Both the position numbers and the translations under genes were made by a program. Below are positions 6,852 through 14,598 of a DNA stretch of 49,564 nt, piece by piece. Within the stretch, counting starts at the first letter, position 1, and every line of letters begins with the position of its first letter. Source of the DNA: an uncultured Lachnospiraceae bacterium. Its GTDB lineage: Bacteria > Bacillota > Clostridia > Lachnospirales > Lachnospiraceae. Location of the stretch: assembly GCA_905235435.1 (NCBI GenBank), contig CAJOLD010000003.1:1-49564 (forward strand), written 5' to 3'. A model generated the notes under the pieces. The model searched no databases, was not told the DNA's origin, and saw only the letters and a program-made list of their open reading frames with translations.

Positions 6852-7478
6852 TCAGCTATCTACCTGCCTGCCCGCCCCGTAAAGGCCCTCCCTCAGGATA
6901 TATCCGTAGACCGGCTCCGGGACATAATACCGGAAGCTTCGCCCCTCCCCGCAGCGGGAACGGATATCATGGGAGGAGATATCAAGGTTCGGCGCGGACA
7001 GCACACGGATGTCCGCGTTATATTTCTTTTTCAGGATACCGATCTGTTTTTCAAGATCCTCTGTGGACATGCCGTCCCGCACAGCCGCGACGATCGTGCA
7101 CATCCTGCAGATCCGGTCCGGGTCGCGCCAGGTCTCAAACTGCATCAGAGAATCGCCGCCCATGATGAAATAATAGTCCGTATCCGGATGCTCCGCGGTC
7201 AGTCTCTCCAGCGTCACTCTCGTATAGGTATAGCCGTCGTCCCGCATCTCCTCCAGGGAGACTTCGAAACCGGCGTTGCCCTCCACCGCCAGGCGCACCA
7301 TGGCGGCCCTGTCCTCGTCGGACGCGCCGTCCCTTTGCGGTTTGTGCGGCGGATTTCCGGAAGGCATGAAGAGTACCTTTTCAAGACCGTACTGATCCAG
7401 CGCGGTCTCTCCGAGGATGAGATGCCCGATATGGATGGGATCGAAGGTCCCGCCCATGATTCCGATCTTATGGCGCAT
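6852..7478 (-). CDS. nadD: Nicotinate-nucleotide adenylyltransferase NadD
   Basis: 208 residues. Transfers AMP from ATP to nicotinate mononucleotide, giving deamido-NAD in NAD synthesis. The nucleotidyltransferase fold shows GGTFDPIHIGHL at residues 9-20 with the HxGH motif, MPSGNPPHK for substrate binding, the FIMGGDSL strand, and ISSHDIRSR as the variant of the C-terminal SxxxIR ATP-binding motif. It lies 9 bases after yhbY and next to yqeK, as in Bacillus. Confidence 0.96.
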   Translation of the reverse strand: MRHKIGIMGGTFDPIHIGHLILGETALDQYGLEKVLFMPSGNPPHKPQRDGASDEDRAAMVRLAVEGNAGFEVSLEEMRDDGYTYTRVTLERLTAEHPDTDYYFIMGGDSLMQFETWRDPDRICRMCTIVAAVRDGMSTEDLEKQIGILKKKYNADIRVLSAPNLDISSHDIRSRCGEGRSFRYYVPEPVYGYILREGLYGAGRQVDS

Positions 7479-7487
7479 TGCGGCTCC

Positions 7488-7784
7488 TTATGCCGGAAGG
7501 ATGATCCGGCGTTTCTTTTCGTCCTTCGCCTCTTTGTAGAGAACGATCTTCTTCCCGATCACCTGTACAAGGATCGAGCGCGTCCGCTCCGCGAGCGTCT
7601 GCGCGATCTCCTGCACGTCCTCGGTGCAGTTCTGGAGAACGCTGACCTTGATCAGCTCCCTGGCCTCGAGCGCCTCCGCGGCGGCCTGCGTCACTTCCGG
7701 CGTAACGCCGCCCTTTCCGATCTGAAGAAGAGCCTCCTCTTTCATGGCGAGTCCCTTCAGATATGCACGCTGTTTGCTTGTCAT
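7488..7784 (-). CDS. yhbY: YhbY-type CRM-domain RNA-binding protein
   Basis: 98 residues forming a single CRM domain. The family associates with pre-50S ribosomal particles. Typical features: MTSKQRAYLKGLA at the N-terminus, the LLQIGKGGVTPEV loop (GxxG), an ELIKVSVLQN strand and VQVIGKKIVLYK near the C-terminus. The ATG at 7784 is preferred over an in-frame codon upstream because GCAGGAGGAAAC precedes it. A good promoter lies 35-63 bases upstream, so yhbY-nadD-yqeK-rsfS-sseB may be expressed separately from the ribosomal-protein part of the cluster. Confidence 0.94.
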   Translation of the reverse strand: MTSKQRAYLKGLAMKEEALLQIGKGGVTPEVTQAAAEALEARELIKVSVLQNCTEDVQEIAQTLAERTRSILVQVIGKKIVLYKEAKDEKKRRIILPA

Positions 7785-7818
7785 AGTTTCCTCCTGCAGT
7801 ACCTTTAAACAGGTCTTA

Positions 7819-7847
7819 ATTATACCATAGATATGATGCCCGGGCAA
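7819..7847 (-). promoter_or_regulatory. Internal promoter before yhbY, TTGCCC-17-TATAAT
   Basis: Minus-strand -35 TTGCCC (complement of 7842-7847), 17-base spacer and -10 TATAAT (complement of 7819-7824) in the 76-base gap between the DUF3783 gene and yhbY. Confidence 0.7.
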
Positions 7848-7860
7848 CGCGCATCTCCGC

Positions 7861-8247
7861 CTACAGGCCCCCTCTTTCGGCCCTGAGGGCCGACTGGAGC
7901 TGACGGCCGTTCCAGACCGCGTTCTGTCTGGTCAGCACCGCCTTCAGGCTGATCGGGGCGTTTCCCGCGCGCATCCGCGCGATGATGCGGTCCAGCTGTT
8001 TTTCACTGACGCCGCAGAAGACGGCCATCTCCTCCGTGACCGGTCCGGCGGGGGGAAGGTCCTTCATGAGCGCGGGGACGCGCCAGTCATCCGCCCCGGC
8101 GAGAAGTCCGACAGGGACGTTCTCCTGCTCAGGGCTTACATGGACCGGCCTTATCCCTTCCAGGCGGCACATTTCGTCAATAAGGCCCGCGCGTTCCCCC
8201 TCCACCTGGTAGAGGAGGACGGCGGGCGAAAGCGCATTCATCTTCAT
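7861..8247 (-). CDS. DUF3783 protein
   Basis: 128 residues, function unknown. The C-terminal half (EEMAVFCGVSEKQLDRIIARM, ISLKAVLTRQNAVWNGRQLQSAL) matches DUF3783, a clostridial family. The N-terminal half is a probable alpha/beta segment (AVLLYQVEGERAGLIDEMC) with no known site. It starts 9 bases after obg with GAGGT as ribosome binding site, so it is co-transcribed with obg. Confidence 0.85.
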   Translation of the reverse strand: MKMNALSPAVLLYQVEGERAGLIDEMCRLEGIRPVHVSPEQENVPVGLLAGADDWRVPALMKDLPPAGPVTEEMAVFCGVSEKQLDRIIARMRAGNAPISLKAVLTRQNAVWNGRQLQSALRAERGGL

Positions 8248-8256
8248 AAAACGACC

Positions 8257-9555
8257 TCAGGAACGGAAATACTCGAACTGGTGCCCGTACATGCGGACCG
8301 TGTCGCCCTCTTCAATGCCGAGCGCCTCCAGTTCGTCCAGGATGCCTGTATCTTTGAGGAAATTCTGGAAAAAGCGGAAGCCCTTTTCCGATTCCAGGTT
8401 CGTATATCCCAGCATCTTCTCGACCTTCGGGCCCTCCACGACAAACACATGGTCCTCGTCCGGATCCTTCTCCACCGTATAGGGCAGATTGTTGGCCGCC
8501 AGATGCTCCTCGGGGAAGTACTCCTGCTCGTAGCAGACCGGCGTCCTGTCCATCCTGGAGAGCATCTCAAACGCCATTTTGATCAGGGCGTCCACACCTT
8601 CACCGGTCGCGGCACTGATACCGCACACCCTTGTGTTTTCATCCTCAAACTCTTTCCGGAAGGTCTCTGTGAGCGCCTCCCTCTCCTCCGGCGGGACCAG
8701 ATCCAGCTTGTTTGCGGCAAGGATCTGCGGTCTGGCGGCGATCTCCGGGCTGTAGGCGGCAAGCTCCTTCCGGATCTGCCTCACATCCTCCATGGGATCC
8801 CTGCCCTCCGTGCCGGCGGCGTCCACGAGGTGGATCAGGACGCGGGTGCGGTCGATATGCCGCAGGAATTCATGCCCCAGGCCGAGGCCCTGCGAAGCCC
8901 CTTCGATCAGTCCGGGGATATCTGCCATCACGAAGCCCTGTCCGTCCCCGAGATCCACAACGCCCAGACCCGGTTCCAGGGTCGTGAACGGATAGCTGCC
9001 GATCTTCGGGTCCGCGTTCGTGACCCTGGAGAGCAGTGTGGATTTTCCCGCGTTGGGATAACCGACAAGGCCGACGTCCGCGATCAGCTTGAGCTCGAGA
9101 AGCACCTCCAGCTCCCTGGCCTCCTGGCCGGGCTGCGCGTACTTCGGCGCCTGCATGGTCGCTGTGGCGTAATGCATGTTTCCGCAGCCGCCGCGGCCTC
9201 CCTTCAGAATGACCCTGCGCCGCACGTCCCCGGACATATCCGCGATCACCTGACCGCTCCCGCTCTCCCGGATGACCGTTCCGAGCGGGACCTTCAGGAC
9301 GATATCGGCGCCGTTTTTTCCGTGGCAGCGCTTCTTTCCGCCCTCCTCGCCGTTGCCGGCGGAATATTTCCTGCGGTGGCGGAAATCGGAAAGTGTGGTC
9401 ATGCCCTCATCGACCTCAAAGATCACGTCTCCTCCCTTGCCGCCGTCTCCGCCGTCGGGTCCGCCGTCCGGGACATATTTTTCTCTCCGGAAACTGACGT
9501 GTCCGTCTCCTCCTTTGCCGGAGCGGATCACAATGGTTGCTCTGTCTGCGAACAT
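8257..9555 (-). CDS. obg: GTPase Obg (CgtA)
   Basis: 432 residues. Essential GTPase acting late in 50S subunit assembly and in stress signalling. Three domains: the glycine-rich Obg fold (residues 1-158, RSGKGGDGHVSFRREKY, GGDGGKGGDV, KGGRGGCGN), the G domain (P-loop GYPNAGKST, switch SYPFTTLEP, DIPGLIEGAS, and ANKLDL for guanine binding) and the C-terminal OCT domain (from about residue 355, ending DTVRMYGHQFEYFRS) found in Gram-positive Obg. It follows rpmA across a terminator-like hairpin that may reduce transcription into it. Confidence 0.97.
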   Translation of the reverse strand: MFADRATIVIRSGKGGDGHVSFRREKYVPDGGPDGGDGGKGGDVIFEVDEGMTTLSDFRHRRKYSAGNGEEGGKKRCHGKNGADIVLKVPLGTVIRESGSGQVIADMSGDVRRRVILKGGRGGCGNMHYATATMQAPKYAQPGQEARELEVLLELKLIADVGLVGYPNAGKSTLLSRVTNADPKIGSYPFTTLEPGLGVVDLGDGQGFVMADIPGLIEGASQGLGLGHEFLRHIDRTRVLIHLVDAAGTEGRDPMEDVRQIRKELAAYSPEIAARPQILAANKLDLVPPEEREALTETFRKEFEDENTRVCGISAATGEGVDALIKMAFEMLSRMDRTPVCYEQEYFPEEHLAANNLPYTVEKDPDEDHVFVVEGPKVEKMLGYTNLESEKGFRFFQNFLKDTGILDELEALGIEEGDTVRMYGHQFEYFRS

Positions 9556-9566
9556 AGCTTATCTCC

Positions 9567-9605
9567 TAAAAACGGGCCCCTGATCTCCTGGAGATCCGGG
9601 GCCCG
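9567..9605 (-). terminator. Terminator or attenuator between rpmA and obg
   Basis: Fifteen-base stem with one mismatch (9574-9588 with 9590-9604), followed on the minus strand by G-TTTTT. It lies between the rpmA stop (9618) and the obg start (9555), so full termination would cut off obg. Partial read-through is likely. Confidence 0.75.
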
Positions 9606-9617
9606 GTCCTTTTGTTC

Positions 9618-9902
9618 TTACTTTTCCACCGGCACGATGGAAACCTGCTTTTTGTCTCTTCCTTTTCTCTCAAAACGGACAACACCATCGACCAGTGCGA
9701 ACAGTGTGTCGTCGCCGCCGCGGCCGACGTTCACGCCGGGATGAATATGCGTGCCGCGCTGTCTGTAGAGAATGTTGCCGGCTTTAACAAACTGGCCGTC
9801 CGCTCTCTTCGCGCCAAGCCTCTTGGACTCGGAATCGCGGCCGTTCTTCGTGGAACCGACACCCTTTTTATGAGCAAACAGCTGAAGGTTCATTTTTAAC
9901 AT
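9618..9902 (-). CDS. rpmA: Ribosomal protein L27 with Prp-cleaved N-terminus
   Basis: 94 residues. L27 reaches into the peptidyl-transferase centre of the 50S subunit. The start [14 protein letters not shown] is the Firmicute extension: Prp cleaves after Phe9 to expose the Ala-His-Lys-Lys N-terminus needed for function. The core [30 protein letters not shown] and [16 protein letters not shown] is typical. The ATG at 9902 follows GGGAGGTGCACATC. A longer frame to 9932 would include codons upstream of this site and is rejected. The gene for the protease, prp, is directly upstream. Confidence 0.97.
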   Translation of the reverse strand: MLKMNLQLFAHKKGVGSTKNGRDSESKRLGAKRADGQFVKAGNILYRQRGTHIHPGVNVGRGGDDTLFALVDGVVRFERKGRDKKQVSIVPVEK

Positions 9903-9937
9903 GATGTGCACCTCCCTATCGTCTATGTGCATCTGCC

Positions 9938-10294
9938 TCAGACGGGCTCTTCCCCGTCCGCTGCCGCGGGCACCTCTCCGGTACTGACCGAAACGAACCC
10001 GCTCCCGTATGTGTCTTCGATCGAATCAAGCCCCAGGGCGAGACTTTCAAGCAGAAGCTGCGCAGCTTCGGAACCGGCGTCCTCAAGGACCATCTCCAGG
10101 TATCCGCCGTCCTCGTCCTCCGTCACGAACATTGCGTCGCCCGCAAGTGCCTCGATCGAGTTTACGCAGTTGACGGTGAGCGCCGAGACCGCGGAACAGA
10201 TGATGTCCTCACCTTCCTCCGCATAGTCCGCGTGACCGCTGCAGCAAAAACCTCTGTATCTTTCGTCTTTCCTGTAAAGTATGACTTTGATCAT
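9938..10294 (-). CDS. prp: Ribosomal-processing cysteine protease Prp
   Basis: 118 residues. Prp removes the N-terminal extension of L27. The catalytic pair is visible as His21 (CCSGHADYA) and Cys33 ([11 protein letters not shown]), with the usual 12-residue spacing. It sits between rplU (5-base gap) and rpmA, the conserved position. The C-terminal 20 residues ([16 protein letters not shown]) are acidic and longer than needed for the fold. The substrate motif [10 protein letters not shown] is present in the neighbouring rpmA product. Confidence 0.95.
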   Translation of the reverse strand: MIKVILYRKDERYRGFCCSGHADYAEEGEDIICSAVSALTVNCVNSIEALAGDAMFVTEDEDGGYLEMVLEDAGSEAAQLLLESLALGLDSIEDTYGSGFVSVSTGEVPAAADGEEPV

Positions 10295-10299
10295 GTTCG

Positions 10300-10605
10300 T
10301 CAGCCGTTGATCTTGTCGATCTTGACCTTTGTAAAGAGCTGTCTGTGACCCTGCTTCTTATGATAGCCGGTCTTGCTCTTGTACTTGTAAACAATAACCT
10401 TGCCGGATTTGCCGTTCTTTACGACAGTACCCGTGACGGTAGCACCCGCGACATCCGCGCCGACCTTCAGGCCGTCATTGCTTACAGCAAGGACCTGGTC
10501 AAACGTGACCTGCTCTCCTGCCTCCACGCCGAGCTTTTCAACGTAGATCTCGTCGCCTTCAGATACTTTGTACTGCTTTCCGCCAGTTGCAATAATTGCG
10601 TACAT
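10300..10605 (-). CDS. rplU: Ribosomal protein L21
   Basis: 101 residues. L21 binds 23S rRNA in the 50S subunit. It has the typical start [14 protein letters not shown] and C-terminal [21 protein letters not shown]. The ATG at 10605 follows GGGAGGTGTTCCT. The open frame extends to 10677, but those codons lie in the leader RNA. First gene of the rplU-prp-rpmA(-obg) operon, with a strong promoter about 80 bases upstream. Confidence 0.97.
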   Translation of the reverse strand: MYAIIATGGKQYKVSEGDEIYVEKLGVEAGEQVTFDQVLAVSNDGLKVGADVAGATVTGTVVKNGKSGKVIVYKYKSKTGYHKKQGHRQLFTKVKIDKING

Positions 10606-10679
10606 AGGAACACCTCCCATAAAATTACTCGCCAGATTTGGCGGCCGAAACGGCGCTTTAGCCTCTCTGAGCGGCATAC
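10606..10679 (-). promoter_or_regulatory. rplU leader, candidate L21 autoregulatory element
   Basis: The 70-base 5' UTR can fold into short GC hairpins (segments gccgctcagagaggc and gccgccaaatctggcg). Firmicute rplU operons often carry an L21 leader used for feedback control. The position fits, but I could not confirm the consensus fold. Confidence 0.35.
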
Positions 10680-10685
10680 GAGCTT

Positions 10686-10714
10686 ACTATAACATAAGCA
10701 AAAACCCCCGTCAA
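10686..10714 (-). promoter_or_regulatory. rplU operon promoter, TTGACG-17-TATAGT
   Basis: Minus-strand -35 TTGACG (complement of 10709-10714), 17-base spacer and -10 TATAGT (complement of 10686-10691), giving a start near 10679. Confidence 0.8.
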
Positions 10715-10726
10715 GAAGGATTTCCG

Positions 10727-10774
10727 CAAAAAAGGACCGGTCCGGCGTGCCTTGGCGCCGGGGCCGGTCCTTTG
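10727..10774 (-). terminator. Terminator of the SleB-type hydrolase gene
   Basis: Long GC-rich inverted repeat (aaaggaccggtccggcg around 10731-10747, cgccggggccggtccttt around 10756-10773), followed on the minus strand by TTTTTTG. It lies 12 bases past the stop at 10785 and insulates the rplU promoter. Confidence 0.88.
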
Positions 10775-10784
10775 GACTCATTCT

Positions 10785-11903
10785 TTATCTCTGCCAGGTC
10801 TTAAAGAAGACATGGTCGCCGATCTTCTGGTATTCCGATTTCATGCCGAGCCTCTGGTAGGCGGCCTGCGTCATAAAGAACACATAGCCCTTGAGGCTGA
10901 AGTCCTTGTTGTTATCCAGCTTGACCGTGTAGTTCCCGCTCCTGTATTTGCCAAGCACCTCCGCCGCCGCTTTCTTCGCGCTGTCGGTGATCTTGCTCTG
11001 GTTCTTCAGCGCGGATGTCAGCGCGCCGTCAAAGGTGGGCGAAAACTGGGACGTCTGATAGACGACCTCTCGGAGCTTGGACGGGAAGCTTGCGCTGCGC
11101 ATGCGGTTCGTGATGACGATGCCGACGGCCAGCTGCCCGTAATAAGGCTGGTTCCCCGCCTCACAGTAGATGATGGCGGCAAGCAGCGTCTCGTCGTTTA
11201 CGTACGGGTCCGAATAGTAGGTGGACTGTACGGATGCGGACGTGGCGGGCGCTTTCGACGTCGACGAGCTGCCGGAGCCGGTCCCGGTGACGGTTCCCTT
11301 TCCGGAGGCGTCAAATTTGTATTGGGTCCCGTCGATCGTCTTCGTGGTGCTGACCACCTTCTTGCGTGTCGAAGGATCAAAGTAATACCAGGCGCCGTCG
11401 ATCTCTTTAAGGCCGGTGCAGGAATAGCCGTCGCTGCCGACATAGCGGGATCCGACCCACCTGCTGGTCGCCATGTATCCCTCGCTGTTCACATAGCGGC
11501 GGCTCACCCAGATATTTTTGCGCATCGCGCCGGTCTTTCCGAAATAATACTTTTTACCGCCGATCGTCACGAATGCCTTGGAGATCATCTTCCCGGTCTT
11601 CTTTGAGAAATAATAGGTGTTCGAACCGATCTTGTTCTTCCCGGCCAGCATTGCGCCGTCAGAACCGAAGCCGTAGAAGCTGCCGTTGATCTTCACCCGG
11701 CAGTTCGTGTAGATCTTTCCCGTCTTGGAGGCGAAATACTTCTTCCCTCCCGAAACGATCCATCTCGATTTCAGCGTCTGCCCCGAGGAAGTCACATAAT
11801 ATTTTCCGCTCGCGTCGGTCTTCCAGCCCGCCTGTGCGGAAGCAGCAAGAACAAACACCAGAAAGATCGCAAGAAGCGCTGCCGGAACTAATTTACGTTT
11901 CAT
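10785..11903 (-). CDS. Secreted cell-wall hydrolase: cell-wall-binding repeats plus SleB domain
   Basis: 372 residues. Residues 1-25 are a signal peptide (ASAQA-G). Residues about 26-215 hold roughly eight aromatic-rich repeats of the choline/glucan-binding type (WKTDASGKYYVTSSGQ, GGKKYFASKTGKIY, GAWYYFDPST), which attach proteins to wall polymers. A Ser/Thr linker leads to the C-terminal Hydrolase_2 (SleB/CwlJ) domain, residues about 235-372 (LAAIIYCEAGNQPYYGQLAVG, VITNRM, VVYQTSQFSP), a lytic-transglycosylase-like peptidoglycan hydrolase with catalytic Glu in YCEAGN. The ATG at 11903 follows CAGGAGTGGATAGT. Its leader carries a WalR-like box. The SleB domain also occurs outside spore germination, so a spore role is not implied. 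Confidence 0.92.
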   Translation of the reverse strand: MKRKLVPAALLAIFLVFVLAASAQAGWKTDASGKYYVTSSGQTLKSRWIVSGGKKYFASKTGKIYTNCRVKINGSFYGFGSDGAMLAGKNKIGSNTYYFSKKTGKMISKAFVTIGGKKYYFGKTGAMRKNIWVSRRYVNSEGYMATSRWVGSRYVGSDGYSCTGLKEIDGAWYYFDPSTRKKVVSTTKTIDGTQYKFDASGKGTVTGTGSGSSSTSKAPATSASVQSTYYSDPYVNDETLLAAIIYCEAGNQPYYGQLAVGIVITNRMRSASFPSKLREVVYQTSQFSPTFDGALTSALKNQSKITDSAKKAAAEVLGKYRSGNYTVKLDNNKDFSLKGYVFFMTQAAYQRLGMKSEYQKIGDHVFFKTWQR

Positions 11904-11916
11904 ACTATCCACTCCT

Positions 11917-11959
11917 GAAACAAAAGCAAATTGTTACATAATTGTTACACTTTTGTTTC
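11917..11959 (-). promoter_or_regulatory. Perfect inverted repeat in the hydrolase leader
   Basis: GAAACAAAAG (11917-11926) and CTTTTGTTTC (11950-11959) form a 10-base perfect inverted repeat. It encloses the direct repeat described as a WalR-like box and would be a stem-loop at the 5' end of the mRNA or a DNA operator. Confidence 0.6.
11933..11949 (-). promoter_or_regulatory. WalR-like box TGTAAC-N5-TGTAAC
   Basis: On the minus strand TGTAAC, AATTA, TGTAAC matches the WalR consensus TGTWAH-N5-TGTWAH exactly. It sits about 3-20 bases after the predicted transcription start, a position that would favour repression. WalR controls cell-wall hydrolases in Firmicutes, which fits the gene. Binding is inference. 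Confidence 0.6.
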
Positions 11960-11988
11960 ATTTTAATGCAGAATATGAACTTTGTCAA
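11960..11988 (-). promoter_or_regulatory. Promoter of the hydrolase gene, TTGACA-17-TAAAAT
   Basis: Minus-strand -35 TTGACA (complement of 11983-11988), 17-base spacer and -10 TAAAAT (complement of 11960-11965). Start expected near 11953. Confidence 0.8.
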
Positions 11989-11996
11989 CAGATTCC

Positions 11997-12923
11997 TTAC
12001 TTCTCTTCCTTCTTTTCCTTCTTTTCTTTCTCTTCCTTCTCTTCCGGTTCCGCGCTTCCCGCAAGGATGATCCTGCTCTCCTTCAGTCTCTCTCTCTCCT
12101 CATCGGAGATCTCCGGATACTGAGGATCGATCTCCTCAAGCGCCTTCAGGATGGCCTCAGAGACCAGGTAGCGGGTGTACCATTTCTGATCCGCGGGCAG
12201 GACGTACCAGGGGTTCTCGGGCGTCGCCGTATGGTTGATGGCATCCTCATAAGCCTTCTGATACTTCGGCCACAGTTCACGCTCCTTAAGGTCATTCGAG
12301 GAGAACTTCCAGTTCTTGTCCGGCTTGTCGATCCTCTCGAGGAATCTCTCTTTCTGCTTTTCTTCGGAGACGTTCAGGAAGATCTTGACGAACCGGTAGC
12401 TGTTCTCGTAAAGGTAATCCTCAAACCCGCAGATATGTTTAAACCGCTTCTCGAAGAAGTCCTTATCCTTCTGGCCGATCACTCTGTCGGACATATGGTA
12501 GCCGCGGTTCAGCTTATGAACGCGGACGACAAGGACATCCTCATAGTACGAACGGTTGAACAGGGAGATCTTGCCTCTTGCGGGCACTGACCTGTGGACA
12601 CGCCACAGGAAATCGTGGGCGGACTCATCGGCACTGGGCGTCTTAAAGCTGAAAACGTCGATGCCCTGCGGATTAACGCCCGAAAGGACATGCTTGATGG
12701 TGCTGTCCTTTCCGGCGGCGTCCATCGCCTGCAGAAGGATGATCAGTCCCTCTGTGCCATCGGCATAAAGGCGCTCCTGGAGCTCCGCGATCTTTTCCTG
12801 GTTCTTCATCGTCTTCTCCAGGATCTTTTCCTTATCCACGCCGTCTTTTTTGCTGTTCGTCGGCAGGCTTGCGAGTTTGAGCTTAGAAGATCCGTCAAAT
12901 GTATATTTTTTGAGTTCGGACAT
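11997..12923 (-). CDS. PPK2-family polyphosphate kinase
   Basis: 308 residues. PPK2 enzymes move phosphate between inorganic polyphosphate and nucleotides (AMP, ADP or GDP). The core shows Walker A in LQAMDAAGKDST, GVNPQGIDVFSFK, DFLWRVHRSVPARGKISLFNRSYYEDVLVVRV (Walker B and lid region) and KIFLNVSEEKQKERFLER, with WYVLPADQKWYTR near the end, matching the polyphosphate:nucleotide phosphotransferase subgroup. Whether it prefers AMP or ADP cannot be read. The last 25 residues are a Glu/Lys-only tail (EEKEEKEKKEKKEEK), unusual for the family. The ATG follows GAAGGAGGGAAAAGAAT. Monocistronic, with its own promoter. Confidence 0.93.
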   Translation of the reverse strand: MSELKKYTFDGSSKLKLASLPTNSKKDGVDKEKILEKTMKNQEKIAELQERLYADGTEGLIILLQAMDAAGKDSTIKHVLSGVNPQGIDVFSFKTPSADESAHDFLWRVHRSVPARGKISLFNRSYYEDVLVVRVHKLNRGYHMSDRVIGQKDKDFFEKRFKHICGFEDYLYENSYRFVKIFLNVSEEKQKERFLERIDKPDKNWKFSSNDLKERELWPKYQKAYEDAINHTATPENPWYVLPADQKWYTRYLVSEAILKALEEIDPQYPEISDEERERLKESRIILAGSAEPEEKEEKEKKEKKEEK

Positions 12924-12974
12924 ATTCTTTTCCCTCCTTCAAATAGGCGTTCTCCGCCGGAATGTGTTTGTTTC

Positions 12975-13003
12975 ATACTAGTACATTTGACGAACTCTGT
13001 CAA
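12975..13003 (-). promoter_or_regulatory. ppk2 promoter, TTGACA-17-TAGTAT
   Basis: Minus-strand -35 TTGACA (complement of 12998-13003), 17-base spacer and -10 TAGTAT (complement of 12975-12980). The inverted repeat TTTGAC-N7-GTCAAA (12986-13004) covers the -35, a candidate operator. Confidence 0.75.
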
Positions 13004-13025
13004 ACATCGGACCGCTTTTTTGTGC

Positions 13026-13056
13026 AAAAAGGCCCCCGCCGAAGCGGAGGCCCTTC
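13026..13056 (-). terminator. Terminator of the decarboxylase operon
   Basis: Minus-strand stem gggcctccgc/gcgggggcc with a TTCG loop, followed by TTTTT (complement of 13026-13030), 20 bases past the stop at 13075. Confidence 0.9.
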
Positions 13057-13074
13057 ATTCTGGTCTTTCTTAAA

Positions 13075-14520
13075 TTACACCGGATATGCCTTGTTTTCCT
13101 TGTCGGCTGCAGTGGTATCAACACCGGTCTGCTGTGCCTGTCTGTACTGGAAGTATTCCTCGGCGACCTGCGGGAACAGGGCGTAGGTGAGAACGTCTTC
13201 ATCCTGCTGTTTGTACTTGGCCACTTTCTTCTCCAGCTCAGGCAGCTGCGGCGGGATATCGTCCGCGGGACGGTGCGTGATGACCGGCGTGTCGCCGATG
13301 CACTTCTTCTGCACTTCCGGGTTGAACGGTTTGACGGTAGCGCCGTACTTGCCGCTCAGCAGGTCCTTGGATTCCTTCGGGACCATCTTGTAGCGCTCGC
13401 CGGCGATCACGTTCATAACAGCCTGCGTGCCTACGATCTGGGACGACGGAGTAACAAGAGGCGGTTCGCCGAAGTCCTTGCGGACACGCGGCACTTCCTC
13501 GAGCACCTCGTAGAACTTGTCCTCTGCGTGCATATCCTTCAGCTGAGAGGTCAGGTTGGAGAGCATGCCGCCCGGTACCTGATACTGCAGCGTCTTGATG
13601 TTGACGCCCAGGTTCTTCGGGTTGAGCAGTCCGGTCTCGATCGCTTCGTCGCGCATCGGACGGAAGTAATCGGCGATCTCTGCGAGCAGATCCATATCAT
13701 ATCCCGTGTCATAGGGCGTACCCTTGAACGCGGCGACAAGGACCTCGGTAGCCGGCTGGGAGGTGCCCAGCGCGAACGGTGACATAGCGGTATCGATCAC
13801 GTCGACGCCCGCTTCCACTGCCTTCAGGTAAGTCATGGAAGCCTCACCGGAGGTGTAATGCGTGTGCAGCTGGATCGGAAGCTTGGTTGCGCTCTTGAGC
13901 GAGCTCACCAGCTCATAGGTGGTGTACGGAAGAAGAAGACCTGCCATATCCTTGATGCAGATCGAATCGGCTCCCATGTCCTCGATCCTCTTTGCGATAT
14001 CCATCCAGTAGTCGAGCGTATAGGCATCGCCCAGCGTGTAGGAAAGCGCGATCTGGGCATGTCCGCCCTCTTTCTTCGTGGCGTCGACAGCCGTCTTCAG
14101 GTTGCGCAGATCGTTCAGGCAGTCGAAGATACGGATGATGTCGATGCCGTTCGCGATGGATTTCTGTACGAAGTATTCAACAACGTCGTCAGAGTACGGC
14201 GCGTAGCCGAGGATATTCTGTCCGCGGAAAAGCATCTGCAGCTTCGTGTTCTTGAATCCGTCGCGGAGCTTGCGGAGACGGACCCACGGATCTTCCTTCA
14301 GGAAGCGCAGGCTGGCGTCAAAGGTCGCGCCGCCCCAGCACTCTACGGAATTGTATCCGACCTTGTCGAGCTTATCGATGATCGGGAGCATCTGCTCTGT
14401 CGTCATACGGGTGGCGATCAGGGACTGATGAGCGTCACGCAGGATCGTCTCAGTAATTTTGATCGGTTTCTTTGCGGGTTCGGAAGCCTTTTCCTTTACC
14501 GCTTTTTTCGTATCAGCCAT
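13075..14520 (-). CDS. oadA: Pyruvate/oxaloacetate carboxyltransferase (OadA / transcarboxylase 5S type), no biotin domain
   Basis: 481 residues. Moves carboxyl groups between oxaloacetate/pyruvate and biotin. After a Lys/Ala-rich leader (residues 1-20), the TIM-barrel HMGL-like domain begins KITETILRDAHQSLIATRM, the pyruvate-carboxyltransferase signature with the metal-binding Asp. Further marks are ECWGGATFDASLRFL, LFRGQNILGY, IRIFDCLNDLRN, ADSICIKDMAGLL with the carbamylated-Lys site, and IQLHTHYTSG with metal-binding His residues. The conserved C-terminal domain follows (NLTSQLKDM, GTQAVMNVI). Full-length OadA carries its own biotin domain; here the chain ends before it, and biotin is on the separate carrier upstream, as in the Propionibacterium 5S subunit. 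Last gene of the five-gene locus. Confidence 0.93.
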   Translation of the reverse strand: MADTKKAVKEKASEPAKKPIKITETILRDAHQSLIATRMTTEQMLPIIDKLDKVGYNSVECWGGATFDASLRFLKEDPWVRLRKLRDGFKNTKLQMLFRGQNILGYAPYSDDVVEYFVQKSIANGIDIIRIFDCLNDLRNLKTAVDATKKEGGHAQIALSYTLGDAYTLDYWMDIAKRIEDMGADSICIKDMAGLLLPYTTYELVSSLKSATKLPIQLHTHYTSGEASMTYLKAVEAGVDVIDTAMSPFALGTSQPATEVLVAAFKGTPYDTGYDMDLLAEIADYFRPMRDEAIETGLLNPKNLGVNIKTLQYQVPGGMLSNLTSQLKDMHAEDKFYEVLEEVPRVRKDFGEPPLVTPSSQIVGTQAVMNVIAGERYKMVPKESKDLLSGKYGATVKPFNPEVQKKCIGDTPVITHRPADDIPPQLPELEKKVAKYKQQDEDVLTYALFPQVAEEYFQYRQAQQTGVDTTAADKENKAYPV

Positions 14521-14598
14521 TCTCTTATCCTTTCTGTATGATCCTGCCGCCGAGGCACCCGGGCCGCGGGGCAGAGAATATACGTTCTGATCTCTGTC

